A DNA stretch of 64,000 nucleotides from NCBI RefSeq assembly GCF_003991135.1, contig NZ_CP016379.1, forward strand, positions 1,054,001-1,118,000, written 5' to 3'. Source of the DNA: Anoxybacter fermentans (GTDB lineage Bacteria; Bacillota; Halanaerobiia; DY22613). Position numbers and translations under genes: made by a program. The notes beneath the pieces were generated by a model, which ran no database searches, was not told where the DNA came from, and saw nothing but the letters and a program-made list of their open reading frames with translations. Of the stretch, positions 18,006-27,058 are shown in pieces. The stretch's first letter is position 1; each line of letters starts with the position of its first letter.

Positions 18006-19315
18006 AGCCCATTATTGCAATTGTTGGACGTCCAAATGTAGGAAAATCAACACTTTTTAATAGAATTGTAGGTTATCGCACTTCCATTGTTGAAAATGAG
18101 CCAGGTGTTACTCGGGATCGGATTTATGGTGAGGGGGAATGGTTGGAACGAAAATTCATATTGATCGACACTGGAGGTATTGAACCAAACAGTGAGGATG
18201 TGCTTTTAAAGGATATCCGTTGGCAAGCTGAGCTGGCCATCGAAGAAGCAGATGTCATTCTCTTTTTAGTAGATGGTCGTGAGGGTCTTACTGCTACCGA
18301 TCGTGAGATTGCCCAGATGCTTAGAAAGAGTCAAAAACCGGTAATTTTAGTAGTCAACAAAATAGAGAATTATACTGATGTTGAAATGAAAATTTTTGAA
18401 TTCTATGAATTGGGATTAGGTGATCCTTTTCCCATTTCTGCTGAGCACGGAATGCAGGTTGGGGATCTTTTGGATAAGGTTTTAACTTACCTACCTGAAA
18501 AAGAAGAGGAAGAAGAGAATGACGAGCGTTTAAAGATTGCTATTATAGGTCGTCCTAATGTGGGTAAATCTTCTCTCACCAATTATCTTTTGGGTCAGAA
18601 GAGAGTCATCGTTAGCGATATTCCTGGAACTACCAGAGATGCCATTGATACTGTCTTAAAACGTGGTGATCAGGAGTATATTCTCATTGACACTGCCGGA
18701 ATCAGACGGAAGAAAAAAATCCGTGAAAATGTGGAGTATTATAGTGTTATCAGGTCTTTAAGGGCCGTTGATCGTTCAGATGTAGTTTTAATGGTTTTTG
18801 ATGCTGTAGAAGGTGTTACAGAGCAGGATAAAAAGATTGTAGGCTATGCCCATGAGGCAGGTAAAGGACTTATTCTTGTCTTTAATAAATGGGATCTGGT
18901 TGAAAAAGATGATAAAACTATGCAGATCTATACCAAAAGAGTTTATGAAGAACTTAAGTTTCTTTCTTACGCTCCAATCATTTTTACTTCTGCTCTTACC
19001 GGTAAGCGGGTCATGGAAATACTGGATATAGTTGACTTCGTTGCCGAGGAACACGCAAAACGTGTGACTACAGGACTTTTAAATGAAGTGGTAGAGGAAG
19101 CTGTAGCAATGATGGCTCCGCCCTCGGATAAAGGAAAACGACTTAAGATATATTATGCTACTCAGGTTAGTGTTAAGCCTCCAACATTTGTCTTTTTTGT
19201 TAATGAACCTGAGCTAATGCATTTCTCCTATTTACGCTATTTAGAGAATAATTTGCGAGAAGCATTTGGATTTAATGGTACACCGATTAGACTTCTTGTT
19301 CGGAAACGGGATTAA
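18002..19315 (+). CDS. der: GTPase Der (EngA)
   Basis: Double-domain GTPase needed for 50S ribosome assembly. Two P-loops (GRPNVGKSTLFNRI near residue 8, GRPNVGKSSLTNYL near 183), two DTGG/DTAG G3 motifs and two NK.D/NKWD G4 motifs are present. A C-terminal KH-like domain ends with GTPIRLLVRKR. 437 aa, full length. Confidence 0.96.
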   Translation: MKPIIAIVGRPNVGKSTLFNRIVGYRTSIVENEPGVTRDRIYGEGEWLERKFILIDTGGIEPNSEDVLLKDIRWQAELAIEEADVILFLVDGREGLTATDREIAQMLRKSQKPVILVVNKIENYTDVEMKIFEFYELGLGDPFPISAEHGMQVGDLLDKVLTYLPEKEEEEENDERLKIAIIGRPNVGKSSLTNYLLGQKRVIVSDIPGTTRDAIDTVLKRGDQEYILIDTAGIRRKKKIRENVEYYSVIRSLRAVDRSDVVLMVFDAVEGVTEQDKKIVGYAHEAGKGLILVFNKWDLVEKDDKTMQIYTKRVYEELKFLSYAPIIFTSALTGKRVMEILDIVDFVAEEHAKRVTTGLLNEVVEEAVAMMAPPSDKGKRLKIYYATQVSVKPPTFVFFVNEPELMHFSYLRYLENNLREAFGFNGTPIRLLVRKRD

Positions 19316-19342
19316 GTGTTATTAAATTAAGGGGGTTATTAA

Positions 19343-19978
19343 ATGAAATTGTTTTTAATCTTTGTATTAAGTTATTTATTGGGTTCAATCCCAACCGGTT
19401 ATATTGTAGCTAAAAAGCTTAAAGGTATTGATATCCGGGAATACGGAAGTGGTAATACTGGAGCAACCAATGTCTTTCGGGTGCTTGGGTCAAAAGCAGG
19501 TTTAATTACTGCTATTGGCGACGTAGGTAAAGGTATATTGGCAATTTTGATTGCAAAATCTACAGTTACAGAACCTATCTGGGGGTTAAAACCTGAAACA
19601 ATTTATTTAATCTGTGGAATTTTAGTCATAGCAGGTCATAACTGGTCCATTTTTCTGGGTTTTAATGGAGGAAAAGGTATAGCAACTACAGCAGGAGTTC
19701 TTCTAACTCTGCTTCCATATCTTCTTCTAATTCTTGTTTTTGTCTGGTTACCTATCGTTTATCTGACCAGGTATGTTTCCTTAGGTTCAATCATAAGCGG
19801 TCTTATGGTTCCTATTTTAATGATTTTATTCAAAGAGCCGGGAGAATATATCCTTTTTGGTATAGTGATTGCCATTTTTGTGGTATACCGTCATAGAAGC
19901 AACATTCAGCGGCTTTTGAAGGGGACGGAAAATAAAATTCAGTTGCCTGGTAAGAAAAAATCCCGGCGGGTCAGGTAA
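19343..19978 (+). CDS. plsY: Glycerol-3-phosphate acyltransferase PlsY
   Basis: Membrane acyltransferase that uses acyl-phosphate from PlsX to make lysophosphatidic acid. Conserved motifs are SYLLGSIPTGYIVAK, GSGNTGATNVFR and GHNWSIFLGFNGGKGIATT, with several membrane segments. 211 aa, with a basic C-terminus. Its place downstream of a FapR-type operator fits lipid control. Confidence 0.95.
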   Translation: MKLFLIFVLSYLLGSIPTGYIVAKKLKGIDIREYGSGNTGATNVFRVLGSKAGLITAIGDVGKGILAILIAKSTVTEPIWGLKPETIYLICGILVIAGHNWSIFLGFNGGKGIATTAGVLLTLLPYLLLILVFVWLPIVYLTRYVSLGSIISGLMVPILMILFKEPGEYILFGIVIAIFVVYRHRSNIQRLLKGTENKIQLPGKKKSRRVR

Positions 19979-20000
19979 TTAATAAGAAAGGAGTTTTAGA

Positions 20001-21035
20001 ATGATGAAAATTTCAGTTATCGGGGGAGGAAGTTGGGGTACTGCCCTTGCTAACCATCTTGCCATAAAAGGATATGCACCAGTTAAAGTTCTTGTTATTA
20101 ATGAAAAGTACTTAAAAGAGATTAATGAAAAACATACCAATGAAAACTATCTTCCAGGTGTTAAATTAAATAAAAATGTTATCGCTACCATGAATTATGA
20201 AGAGATTATAGAAGCAGATTTAATTATTCTTTCTGTTCCCTCTCATGAAATGAGAAATGTAATAAAAACTTTAAAAAAGTATTTAGGGGAGAAAAAACCT
20301 ATTCTGGTCAGTACCACCAAAGGAATTGAAGAAGGAACTCATATGAGAATGTCTCAAGTGATTATTTCCGAATTAGGTGAAGAATGGGTGGAGCGTTTAG
20401 CCGTTCTTTCTGGCCCCACTCATGCAGAAGAAGTAAGCCGTCAGCTTCCATCATCCTGTGTTGTAGCTGCAAAAAAGAAAGAACTTGCTGAATTGGTTCA
20501 GGACATATTTATGTCACCTACCTTACGAGTTTATATTAATCCAGATATTATAGGAGTTGAGCTTGGTGGAGCATTAAAAAACATTATTGCCCTGGCTGCT
20601 GGTATTGCTGATGGCCTGGGTTATGGTGATAATACTAAAGCTGCTTTGATTACTCGCGGTTTAACAGAGATTGCCCGTTTAGGAGTAGCAATGGGGGCTA
20701 AAATGATGACCTTCGCTGGTCTTTCAGGTCTGGGAGATTTAGTGGTTACCTGTGCCAGTATGCACAGTCGAAACCGTCGTTTTGGAATTTTGATTGGGCA
20801 GGGTAAAACATTAGAAGAAGCAACAAAAGAGGTTAAACAGGTGGCTGAAGGTGTACGTACTTGTCGTGCGGTTTATGAAATGACCAGGGATATGGATTTA
20901 GAACTGCCGATTATAACCCAGTGTTATAAGGTTCTTTTTGAAGGAAAAGATCCTGAAATTGGGGTATCTGAACTTATGACACGCGGAGCCAAGCATGAAA
21001 TTGAAGAGGTAGCCCGGGATGATTTTGAATGGTAA
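20001..21035 (+). CDS. gpsA: Glycerol-3-phosphate dehydrogenase [NAD(P)+]
   Basis: Makes sn-glycerol-3-phosphate, the substrate of PlsY. N-terminal NAD-binding GGGSWGTALANHLA, central VSTTKGIEEGT and LSGPTHAEEV, and C-terminal GLSGLGDLVVTC are all present. 344 aa. AAAGGAG lies 7 nt before ATG 20001. It ends the operon at a terminator. Confidence 0.95.
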   Translation: MMKISVIGGGSWGTALANHLAIKGYAPVKVLVINEKYLKEINEKHTNENYLPGVKLNKNVIATMNYEEIIEADLIILSVPSHEMRNVIKTLKKYLGEKKPILVSTTKGIEEGTHMRMSQVIISELGEEWVERLAVLSGPTHAEEVSRQLPSSCVVAAKKKELAELVQDIFMSPTLRVYINPDIIGVELGGALKNIIALAAGIADGLGYGDNTKAALITRGLTEIARLGVAMGAKMMTFAGLSGLGDLVVTCASMHSRNRRFGILIGQGKTLEEATKEVKQVAEGVRTCRAVYEMTRDMDLELPIITQCYKVLFEGKDPEIGVSELMTRGAKHEIEEVARDDFEW

Positions 21036-21046
21036 ATAGGATTTTT

Positions 21047-21079
21047 AAGGGTGGAATCGTTTGATTTCCACTCTTTTTT
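21047..21079 (+). terminator. Terminator after gpsA
   Basis: GTGGAA / TTCCAC stem within AGGGTGGAATC..GATTTCCACTC, followed by TTTTTT. It abuts the next repeat element. Confidence 0.75.
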
Positions 21080-21086
21080 ATTTTAT

Positions 21087-21294
21087 GATTATACTGCAAA
21101 AAGTTAATTTTTTGCTTCTTGAGAAATTTTTCGAATCATCTAAAGCTCGATTTCTGCCGAAATAAGGCTTCCTAATCAAAGGGCCCTTCTGGCCTTTGAT
21201 TAGCTTATCACCTCCTGTGATGAGGCCTTATTTCAGCGGAAATCTCGCTAAGATGATTTGGCGAAAAATTTCTATGTCGCTTTACAGTATAATC
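21087..21294 (+). mobile_element. MITE-like element, long form (forward), right end shortened
   Basis: 208 bp flanked by ATTTTAT (21080-21086 and 21295-21301). The right arm lacks the AAAATTAGC segment (TATGTCGCTTTACAGTATAATC), so about 13 bp are lost, but the outer end remains. Head loops are CTTCT and CTCCT. Confidence 0.85.
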
Positions 21295-21375
21295 ATTTTA
21301 TTTGTCATATTTTACTTTATGTTTTAATAAAATGGATGGAGAGAAAATAAAAGAGATAAAAAACTTAAGGCATGG

Positions 21376-21403
21376 TCATAATTTATTTGCAAGGTCATAT
21401 ATA
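21376..21403 (+). promoter_or_regulatory. Possible sigma-E-type promoter for spoIVA
   Basis: TCATAAT (21376-21382), 13 nt, then CATATATA (21396-21403) resembles the mother-cell sigma-E pattern (TCATATT ... CATACAAT). It lies 120 nt before the spoIVA start. spoIVA is sigma-E-controlled in Bacillus. The match is partial and the region is AT-rich. Confidence 0.35.
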
Positions 21404-21524
21404 TATATTGATATTGTCAACTATTATGAAATTCATTACCTAGTAAAATTTTTTATTAAGTTTATTAAGGGGAGGGATGAGGGCTTATTTTAGAACTATT
21501 TTCTTAAAGAAGGGGGGAAAAAAG

Positions 21525-23006
21525 TTGGAGGAGTTTAATATCTATCAAGATATTGCAGAACGGACTGGCGGTGACATTTATATCGGTGTTGTAGGACCAG
21601 TTCGTACCGGAAAATCAACATTTATTAAGAAGTTTATGGACTTATTAGTTCTTCCAAATATTAAAAAGGGCTATAATTTAGAGCGGGCCACTGATGAACT
21701 CCCTCAGAGCGGTGGGGGGCGGACAATAATGACTACAGAGCCCAAATTTATTCCCGATAAGGCTACGACTATCACTTTACATGATGCTTTAAGTTTCAGG
21801 GTTCGTTTAGTAGACTGTGTCGGTTACACTGTTCCCGGAGCCTTGGGGTATGAAGATGAAAATGGTCGTCCAAGAATGGTCATGACTCCCTGGTTTGATC
21901 ATGAGATTCCTTTCCAGGATGCAGCTGAACTAGGAACCCAGAGGGTTATTGAAGATCATGCTACCATTGGCCTTGTGGTAACCACTGATGGTTCAATCAC
22001 CGATCTTCCACGGGAAAACTACATCAAAGCAGAAGAACGGGTAGTCAATGAACTAAAAGAGTTAGGTAAACCGTTTTTAATTGCTCTCAATTCAACTGAC
22101 CCGGAAAATCCCAAAACACAAAAACTGGCAAATAGTCTTCGTGTTAAATATGGGGTACCTGTTGTTCCTATTAACTGTCTGAGATTGACAAAAGAAGATA
22201 TTACCTATCTTTTGCAGGAAATTCTTTATGAATTTCCGGTTGCAGAGATCCGGATTAGAATGCCTGAATGGATGGATACCTTAGATTCTAACCATTGGCT
22301 TAGCCAGGAGTACGATCAGGTTATAAAAAATGCTGTTTATCCTATTCGACGGCTAAGAGATATTGATCAAGCAGTAACAGGCCTCTCAGAATGTAAGTAT
22401 ACCAAAGAAGTGATTTTGGAAGAATTAAATTTGGGTGAAGGAAATGCAACCATTTCTGTGAATCTTGAAGACCATCTTTTCTATCAACTTCTTGAAGAAT
22501 TTACCGGCCACTCTATTAAAGGTGATTCTGATTTATTTGCACTGGTTCAGGAATTAAGTTATGCTAAAAAAGAGTATGACCGGGTAGCAAAGGCCCTGTT
22601 AGATGTTGAAGAATATGGTTATGGAATTGTCACACCACAATTAGAAGAAATGGTCTTCGATGAACCCGAATTGATCGAACGCGGGAACCAATTTGGGGTA
22701 AAACTCCGGGCAAAAGCACCGTCTATCCACATGATCCGGGCTGATATTACAACTGAAGTAACTCCGGTGGTCGGTACAGAAAAACAATGTGAAGAGTTAA
22801 TTCAGTATCTTACTGAAGAGTTTCAACGGAATCCGAGTGCCATCTGGGATAGTGACTTTCTAGGACGCTCCCTCCACGATCTGGTTAAAGAAGGTATTCA
22901 AAATAAGCTCCATAGGATGCCTGAAAACGCTCGAGAGAAACTTAAAGATACGCTGCAAAAAATAATAAATGAAGGAAGTGGTGGATTGATTTGTATTATT
23001 TTATAA
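21525..23006 (+). CDS. spoIVA: Spore morphogenetic ATPase SpoIVA
   Basis: Polymerising ATPase that forms the basement layer of the spore coat on the forespore surface. It begins NIYQDIAERTGGDIYIGVVG followed by the P-loop GPVRTGKSTFIKKFM, and ends GSGGLICIIL, as usual. TTG 21525 is chosen over upstream codons because it gives the family N-terminus and the family length (493 aa), with AAGGGGGG about 7 nt upstream. It shows that this organism is, or descends from, a spore former. Confidence 0.95.
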   Translation: MEEFNIYQDIAERTGGDIYIGVVGPVRTGKSTFIKKFMDLLVLPNIKKGYNLERATDELPQSGGGRTIMTTEPKFIPDKATTITLHDALSFRVRLVDCVGYTVPGALGYEDENGRPRMVMTPWFDHEIPFQDAAELGTQRVIEDHATIGLVVTTDGSITDLPRENYIKAEERVVNELKELGKPFLIALNSTDPENPKTQKLANSLRVKYGVPVVPINCLRLTKEDITYLLQEILYEFPVAEIRIRMPEWMDTLDSNHWLSQEYDQVIKNAVYPIRRLRDIDQAVTGLSECKYTKEVILEELNLGEGNATISVNLEDHLFYQLLEEFTGHSIKGDSDLFALVQELSYAKKEYDRVAKALLDVEEYGYGIVTPQLEEMVFDEPELIERGNQFGVKLRAKAPSIHMIRADITTEVTPVVGTEKQCEELIQYLTEEFQRNPSAIWDSDFLGRSLHDLVKEGIQNKLHRMPENAREKLKDTLQKIINEGSGGLICIIL

Positions 23007-23015
23007 ATTGAAAAA

Positions 23016-23045
23016 TAGGTCTAGACAAAAAGTCTAGGCCTTTTT
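23016..23045 (+). terminator. Terminator after spoIVA
   Basis: Stem GGTCTAGAC / GTCTAGGCC (one G-T pair), loop AAAAA, then TTTTT. Confidence 0.8.
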
Positions 23046-23065
23046 AGATTTTAATTAATTTTTTA

Positions 23066-24460
23066 GGGTCTATAATTAATGTTGTGAAGAAAAAATTATA
23101 AAAAATAAAAAGGCATTTGCTGGCCCCGTTGAATTAATTAGTTGCGAACTAAAAACCAAAGAAAGGAGTCCAGCAAATGCAATATAATAATATCATAAAA
23201 TTTCTTGATTTGCCAGACATTATTGCAACTGAAATTATTTCAACGGAGGACAGATATATTTTTATCGCTGAAGCAAAGAAAAATCACATTGTGTGTCCTC
23301 AGTGTGGTAATATCACTAATAAAATCCATGATACAAAATGGCAAAATATTAGAGACATCCCCATAAGAGGTAAACTAGTAATCATTAGACTTCTAAAGAA
23401 AAGATATCGTTGTCCTTATTGTCATAAGAGGGGTATCCCTGAAAAATATGAAAGTATTGATAAATATGCCCGTAATACCAAACGCTTTGATAAATATCTT
23501 GCTAAAGAAACTGTCAGCAAGGATTATTCTAAAGTTGCTAGAGAAAACGGGTTAAGTTATACAGCTGTTAATAATGCAGTTAAAAAAGTAGTTGACCCTC
23601 TCATTAAACAACAAGTTTCAAAACTTAGTCAATTAAAAGCCATCAGTATCGATGAATTTGCAGTTTTAAAACGCCATAAATATGGAGTTAGCATTACAGA
23701 TCCAATTAATCGGGAGTTAATTGACATTTTACCTACTCGCAAAAAGGATGATTTAATTGACTACTTTAATTGTTGGGAAGATGAACAAAGACGACAGATT
23801 CAATCGATCTCTATGGATATGTGGCGGCCGTTCAAAGCAGTAGCAGATGCAGCATTTACTCATGCAAAAATTGTTATAGATAAATTTCATCTTGTAACTT
23901 TAATGAACAGAGCCCTTGATGAAGTTAGAAAACAAGTTCAACAAACAGTAAATAATCATCAGAGAAGAAAGTTTTTTCAAAGTCGTTTATTACTCCAAAA
24001 ACGAGCTGAAGAATTGACAGATGAAGAACATGAAAAGCTCATCAAATTATTTGAACTCAGTCCAGCTCTAGAAAAGGCCTGGGAATTAAAAGAGGAATTC
24101 AGAGACCTATTGCAGCTAGATGATGTGAAAGAAGCCACCAGAGCTCTAAAAAGGTGGTATAAAGAAGTAATAAAAAGCAAGCTGATGCCTTTTTACCAGG
24201 TAAAAAAGATAATACAAAGATGGGAAGAAAAAATACTAAATTATTTTAAGAATAAGATAACCAATGGCTTTGCTGAGGGTATCAATAACAAGATTAAATT
24301 GATCAAAAGGATTGGATATGGTGTTCCAAATGTTATGAATCTAAGGAGAAGAGTATTTAATGCAATGTTAAGTTATTAAATTTAAATGTTTATTTCAAAA
24401 TCAATTTACCAATCAATTCAACGGAGCCAACTTATCTTTCACAACATTTGACGGAGAGCC
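23066..24460 (+). mobile_element. ISL3-family insertion sequence, complete
   Basis: 1395 bp. The ends GGGTCTATAATTAATGTTGT (left) and GGCTCTCCGTCAAATGTTGT (right, read inward) are imperfect inverted repeats with 16 of 23 matches. A second inner inverted pair, CCGTTGAATTAATTAG / CCGTTGAATTGATTGG, is present. An exact 8-bp target duplication ATTTTTTA lies at 23058-23065 and 24461-24468. Eight-bp duplications are usual for ISL3. The transposase is intact, and the element splits the spoIVA-hup junction. Confidence 0.92.
23177..24379 (+). CDS. ISL3-family transposase
   Basis: 400 aa. N-terminal zinc-finger pairs VCPQCGNI and RCPYCHKRG, a helix-turn-helix region (YSKVARENGLSYTAVNNAV), then the DDE domain: Asp in AISIDEFAVLKRHKYG, Asp in SMDMWRPFKAVADAAF with VIDKFHLV, and Glu in TNGFAEGINNKIKLIKR. 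The frame is uninterrupted. AAAGGAG is upstream of ATG 23177. Probably active or recently active, given the perfect target duplication. Confidence 0.93.
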   Translation: MQYNNIIKFLDLPDIIATEIISTEDRYIFIAEAKKNHIVCPQCGNITNKIHDTKWQNIRDIPIRGKLVIIRLLKKRYRCPYCHKRGIPEKYESIDKYARNTKRFDKYLAKETVSKDYSKVARENGLSYTAVNNAVKKVVDPLIKQQVSKLSQLKAISIDEFAVLKRHKYGVSITDPINRELIDILPTRKKDDLIDYFNCWEDEQRRQIQSISMDMWRPFKAVADAAFTHAKIVIDKFHLVTLMNRALDEVRKQVQQTVNNHQRRKFFQSRLLLQKRAEELTDEEHEKLIKLFELSPALEKAWELKEEFRDLLQLDDVKEATRALKRWYKEVIKSKLMPFYQVKKIIQRWEEKILNYFKNKITNGFAEGINNKIKLIKRIGYGVPNVMNLRRRVFNAMLSY

Positions 24461-24566
24461 ATTTTTTATATTGATATTGGAAAAAATTTTTAGTGTAAGG
24501 CAGGAGAATCTTAGAATATCACGAATAGAGTAAAACTAGGAACAGTCAAAGGAGGTGACAGATAAA

Positions 24567-24863
24567 ATGACTAAAACCGAATTAATCGAAAAGGTAGCTG
24601 AAAAAACTGGCTTGACCAAAAAAGATTCCGGTGAAGCCGTAACAGCAGTATTTGATATTATTATTGAATATTTAGCTGGTGAAGCTAAAAAACCTGAAGC
24701 AGAGCGTAATAAAGTTCAAATTATTGGATTTGGTAGTTTTGAAGTGAAGGATAGGGAAGCACGGAAAGGCCGGAACCCACGTACCGGTAAGGAAATTGAG
24801 ATTCCTGCCCGTACTGTTCCTGTCTTCAAAGCTGGTAAATCCTTCAAAGAAAGAGTTCAATAA
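24567..24863 (+). CDS. hup: DNA-binding protein HU
   Basis: Histone-like dimeric DNA-bending protein, about 98 aa. [40 protein letters not shown] and a C-terminal [13 protein letters not shown] are typical. It has a small insert ([14 protein letters not shown]) before the IIGFGSF strand. ATG 24567 is preferred over GTG 24555 because GGAGGTG overlaps the latter. The gene normally follows spoIVA in Firmicutes; here the IS lies between them, 99 bp upstream. Confidence 0.94.
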   Translation: MTKTELIEKVAEKTGLTKKDSGEAVTAVFDIIIEYLAGEAKKPEAERNKVQIIGFGSFEVKDREARKGRNPRTGKEIEIPARTVPVFKAGKSFKERVQ

Positions 24864-24884
24864 TTGATAAAAATATTTACCAGG

Positions 24885-24910
24885 GCTGGTTTTTAAACCA
24901 GCTTATTTTT
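24885..24910 (+). terminator. Terminator after hup
   Basis: Stem GCTGGTTT / AAACCAGC with a 2-nt core loop, then TTATTTTT. Confidence 0.7.
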
Positions 24911-24975
24911 ATTTACATAGTCTTTTTCCACCCGGAATATAATGTAATGACAAAATTGGGTGGGAGAGGATACAG

Positions 24976-26250
24976 ATGAAACAAATAATTCGGCATTTTA
25001 AGACTCAAAGAAAAGATAATAAAAATCAGATAGTTATTTTTGGAGCTAATGATATTGGAATTCATCTGGCTCAGACTTTAGAGCGAGAGGATCAAAATAT
25101 TATTCTGATTGATGAAAAAGAAGAGTTTTTGCGGGAATTAGATGAAAAAATAGATGTCTTAACCTTAGCAGGTAATCCGCTGGCCCTTGAGACACTAAAA
25201 GAAGCTGGAGTAGGTAAAAAGACTAAATTAATTGCAGTGACTGATTCTGACAATATAAATCTGCTGCTTTTATTTCTGGGTCAAAGTTTAGGCGTTAAAG
25301 AGAGTTATGCTTTAATCTGGAACCAGGAATGTTATCAAAGTTTTTTTCCGCAGGTAAGTCGGTTAAAGGGTAAACATTATTTAATTAATCTCTGGGAGTT
25401 GGTTGTTCAAGAGATTGAGCAAAAGTCAAAACTTAAACTTCAAATTCTATTTATCAATGAGGTACGAGGAACTTTAGTATTGGCTATTAGATTTTTAGCA
25501 GGACATCCACTTATAGGTCAAGAGATAAATCAGATTAAGTTGGGTAATAGAGGAAGAATTTTAAAAGTAATTAATAATGGAATTTTTTTTGATAAAGAAA
25601 AGAATCATAGGATTGAATCAGAAGATTTCTTGATTATTGAGATTGAGCGTTCGGAGCAGGAGCGGGTAATGCGGCGCTGGTTTGCTTTTGGAGGTTTACA
25701 TAAGGTGATGGTTGGTGGAGAGGGCTTAATTCAGGCATTAAAGAGTCACTGGCCCAATTTTTCTAAAAGTATGGTCTGTATAGAAAAAGATCTTATTAAA
25801 TGTCAGCAAATGTTGAAGATTGCAGATCATGCTCTAATTTTACACGGAGATGGTCTGGATATTTCACTTTTAAAAGAAGCAGGAATTGAGAAGACTTCTA
25901 TTTTTATTGCTGCATCTCATAAGGATGAAATAAATCTTCTTTCGAGTCTCTTAGCTAAAAGTTTTGGTGTGAAGGATGTAATAACCATCTTACGTAAGCG
26001 GCAGCATACAGGAATGTTAAAACGTCTTAAGTTAGAGGGGATTATTTCAATTCCTCAATTGGTTGTAAAACACCTTATAGATAGAATTATATTTAAAAAG
26101 TCAGGGATATTTTCAATCAAGTTGGTGGCTCAAATCGATAATGATTTAGCAGAAGGACTGTATCTGGTTAATAGAAAGGGAATTTTAACTCCATTAACAA
26201 AGTGTCATGAACAGAAAGATAATGAAATAATCATCCTTAGATTAGAATAA
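24976..26250 (+). CDS. trkA: TrkA-type potassium uptake regulatory subunit
   Basis: 424 aa with two RCK units: an NAD-binding fold starting IVIFGANDIGIHLAQTLE, then a TrkA-C part, then a second fold starting VMVGGEGLIQALKSHW. The first glycine motif is GANDIG rather than GxGxxG, so nucleotide binding may differ. It would form the cytosolic ring that gates a TrkH channel, encoded at 27547. A bidirectional terminator follows. Confidence 0.88.
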   Translation: MKQIIRHFKTQRKDNKNQIVIFGANDIGIHLAQTLEREDQNIILIDEKEEFLRELDEKIDVLTLAGNPLALETLKEAGVGKKTKLIAVTDSDNINLLLLFLGQSLGVKESYALIWNQECYQSFFPQVSRLKGKHYLINLWELVVQEIEQKSKLKLQILFINEVRGTLVLAIRFLAGHPLIGQEINQIKLGNRGRILKVINNGIFFDKEKNHRIESEDFLIIEIERSEQERVMRRWFAFGGLHKVMVGGEGLIQALKSHWPNFSKSMVCIEKDLIKCQQMLKIADHALILHGDGLDISLLKEAGIEKTSIFIAASHKDEINLLSSLLAKSFGVKDVITILRKRQHTGMLKRLKLEGIISIPQLVVKHLIDRIIFKKSGIFSIKLVAQIDNDLAEGLYLVNRKGILTPLTKCHEQKDNEIIILRLE

Positions 26251-26279
26251 AAAGCACGCCAGGCGTGCTTAATTTTTTT
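26251..26279. terminator. Bidirectional terminator between trkA and DUF1540 gene
   Basis: AAGCACGC / GCGTGCTT stem with loop CAG. T-runs lie on the + side (AATTTTTTT), and A-runs on the left give T on the minus strand, so it can end both converging genes. Confidence 0.7.
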
Positions 26280-26430
26280 ATTCAAACTCTTTCAGTTTAA
26301 AGGTCATACAGTTTACTACTTCCGTTACCTGAGGATTTTCTGAGTTACTGCTAACCTCAATATGATCCTTATTGCAAAGTTCTTGCTTGTTATATTGACA
26401 ATTAGCCACATTACAATAAACTTTGGGCAT
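26278..26430 (-). CDS. DUF1540 small cysteine-rich protein (copy 1)
   Basis: 50 aa read on the minus strand from ATG at 26428-26430, with GGAGGTG upstream. The sequence PKVYCNVANCQYNKQELCNK and the later VVNCMTFKL give four cysteines in the DUF1540 pattern, which may bind a metal. It is one of the few minus-strand genes in the window and has a second copy 255 bp upstream. Function unknown. Confidence 0.8.
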   Translation of the reverse strand: MPKVYCNVANCQYNKQELCNKDHIEVSSNSENPQVTEVVNCMTFKLKEFE

Positions 26431-26642
26431 TATTACACCTCCTTTTTTATCCCTGTGAAAATTATTTTGTACAATAACCGAAAAATTATGCCACTTAAAT
26501 GAATTTTTTTGCTAGTAAAATAAAAAATTTATATAAAAAAGAGGAAACTAATGAACTAACCAGAATATATATGTTTGATAGGAAGTAATATAGATACCAT
26601 TAAAGCATCATGAAATTTTAACAGTAAGGTATGTCTTTTTCG

Positions 26643-26672
26643 AAAAAAATAGCAGGTAGAAGCCTGCTATTT
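26643..26672 (-). terminator. Terminator of DUF1540 copy 2
   Basis: Stem ATAGCAGG / CCTGCTAT with loop TAGAAG; on the minus strand it is followed by TTTTTTT. Confidence 0.7.
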
Positions 26673-26684
26673 TCTAGAAACAAA

Positions 26685-26849
26685 TTATATTTGTGTTCGA
26701 CCATCGTCTACTTTAAAACTCATACAATTAACAGTCTCAGGACCTGTTACTTTAGGTGTATTACAGGCAACCCGGATATTTTCCTTTGTACAGAGTTCAT
26801 CTTCATTATATCTGCAATTTACTACATGGCAGGTAATTTTGGTCTCCAA
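26685..26849 (-). CDS. DUF1540 small cysteine-rich protein (copy 2)
   Basis: 54 aa on the minus strand, starting at TTG (26847-26849) with AAAGGGGGTGAT upstream. TKITCHVVNCRYNEDELCTK and TVNCMSFKVDDG show the same cysteine spacing as copy 1, with an extra Cys in VACNTPK. The two copies are diverged, so the duplication is old. Each has its own terminator. Confidence 0.75.
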   Translation of the reverse strand: METKITCHVVNCRYNEDELCTKENIRVACNTPKVTGPETVNCMSFKVDDGRTQI

Positions 26850-26982
26850 AATATCACCCCCTTTACTATTTTTATTATTTCATTAAACTAATCGAAATAT
26901 CCCTGATTAGAAAGAAGAGTAGATTTAACGGAGTAAAAATTAAGTAACATAAAAAATAAGTTTAATAAATTGGTAATATAAA

Positions 26983-27011
26983 TTTACATATAACAAAATT
27001 TGTGTTATAAT
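26983..27011 (+). promoter_or_regulatory. Promoter of the 27059 gene
   Basis: TTTACA (26983-26988), 17-nt spacer, TATAAT (27006-27011). Confidence 0.65.
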
Positions 27012-27058
27012 ACCTATTTAGGAAAAGAAAGAAATTAAAAAAGGTAGGTGAAATAGAA

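Noticed and set aside
23066-24460. The ISL3 element as the source of transposase for the 13-copy family
   Set aside because: Its ends (GGGTCTATAA / GGCTCTCCGT) do not resemble GATTAAACTGCAAAAAGC, and the small elements show 6-8 bp duplications instead of a fixed 8.
26631-26891. 86-aa plus-strand ORF
   Set aside because: It is antisense to the second DUF1540 gene, which has matching cysteine spacing, ribosome site and terminator.
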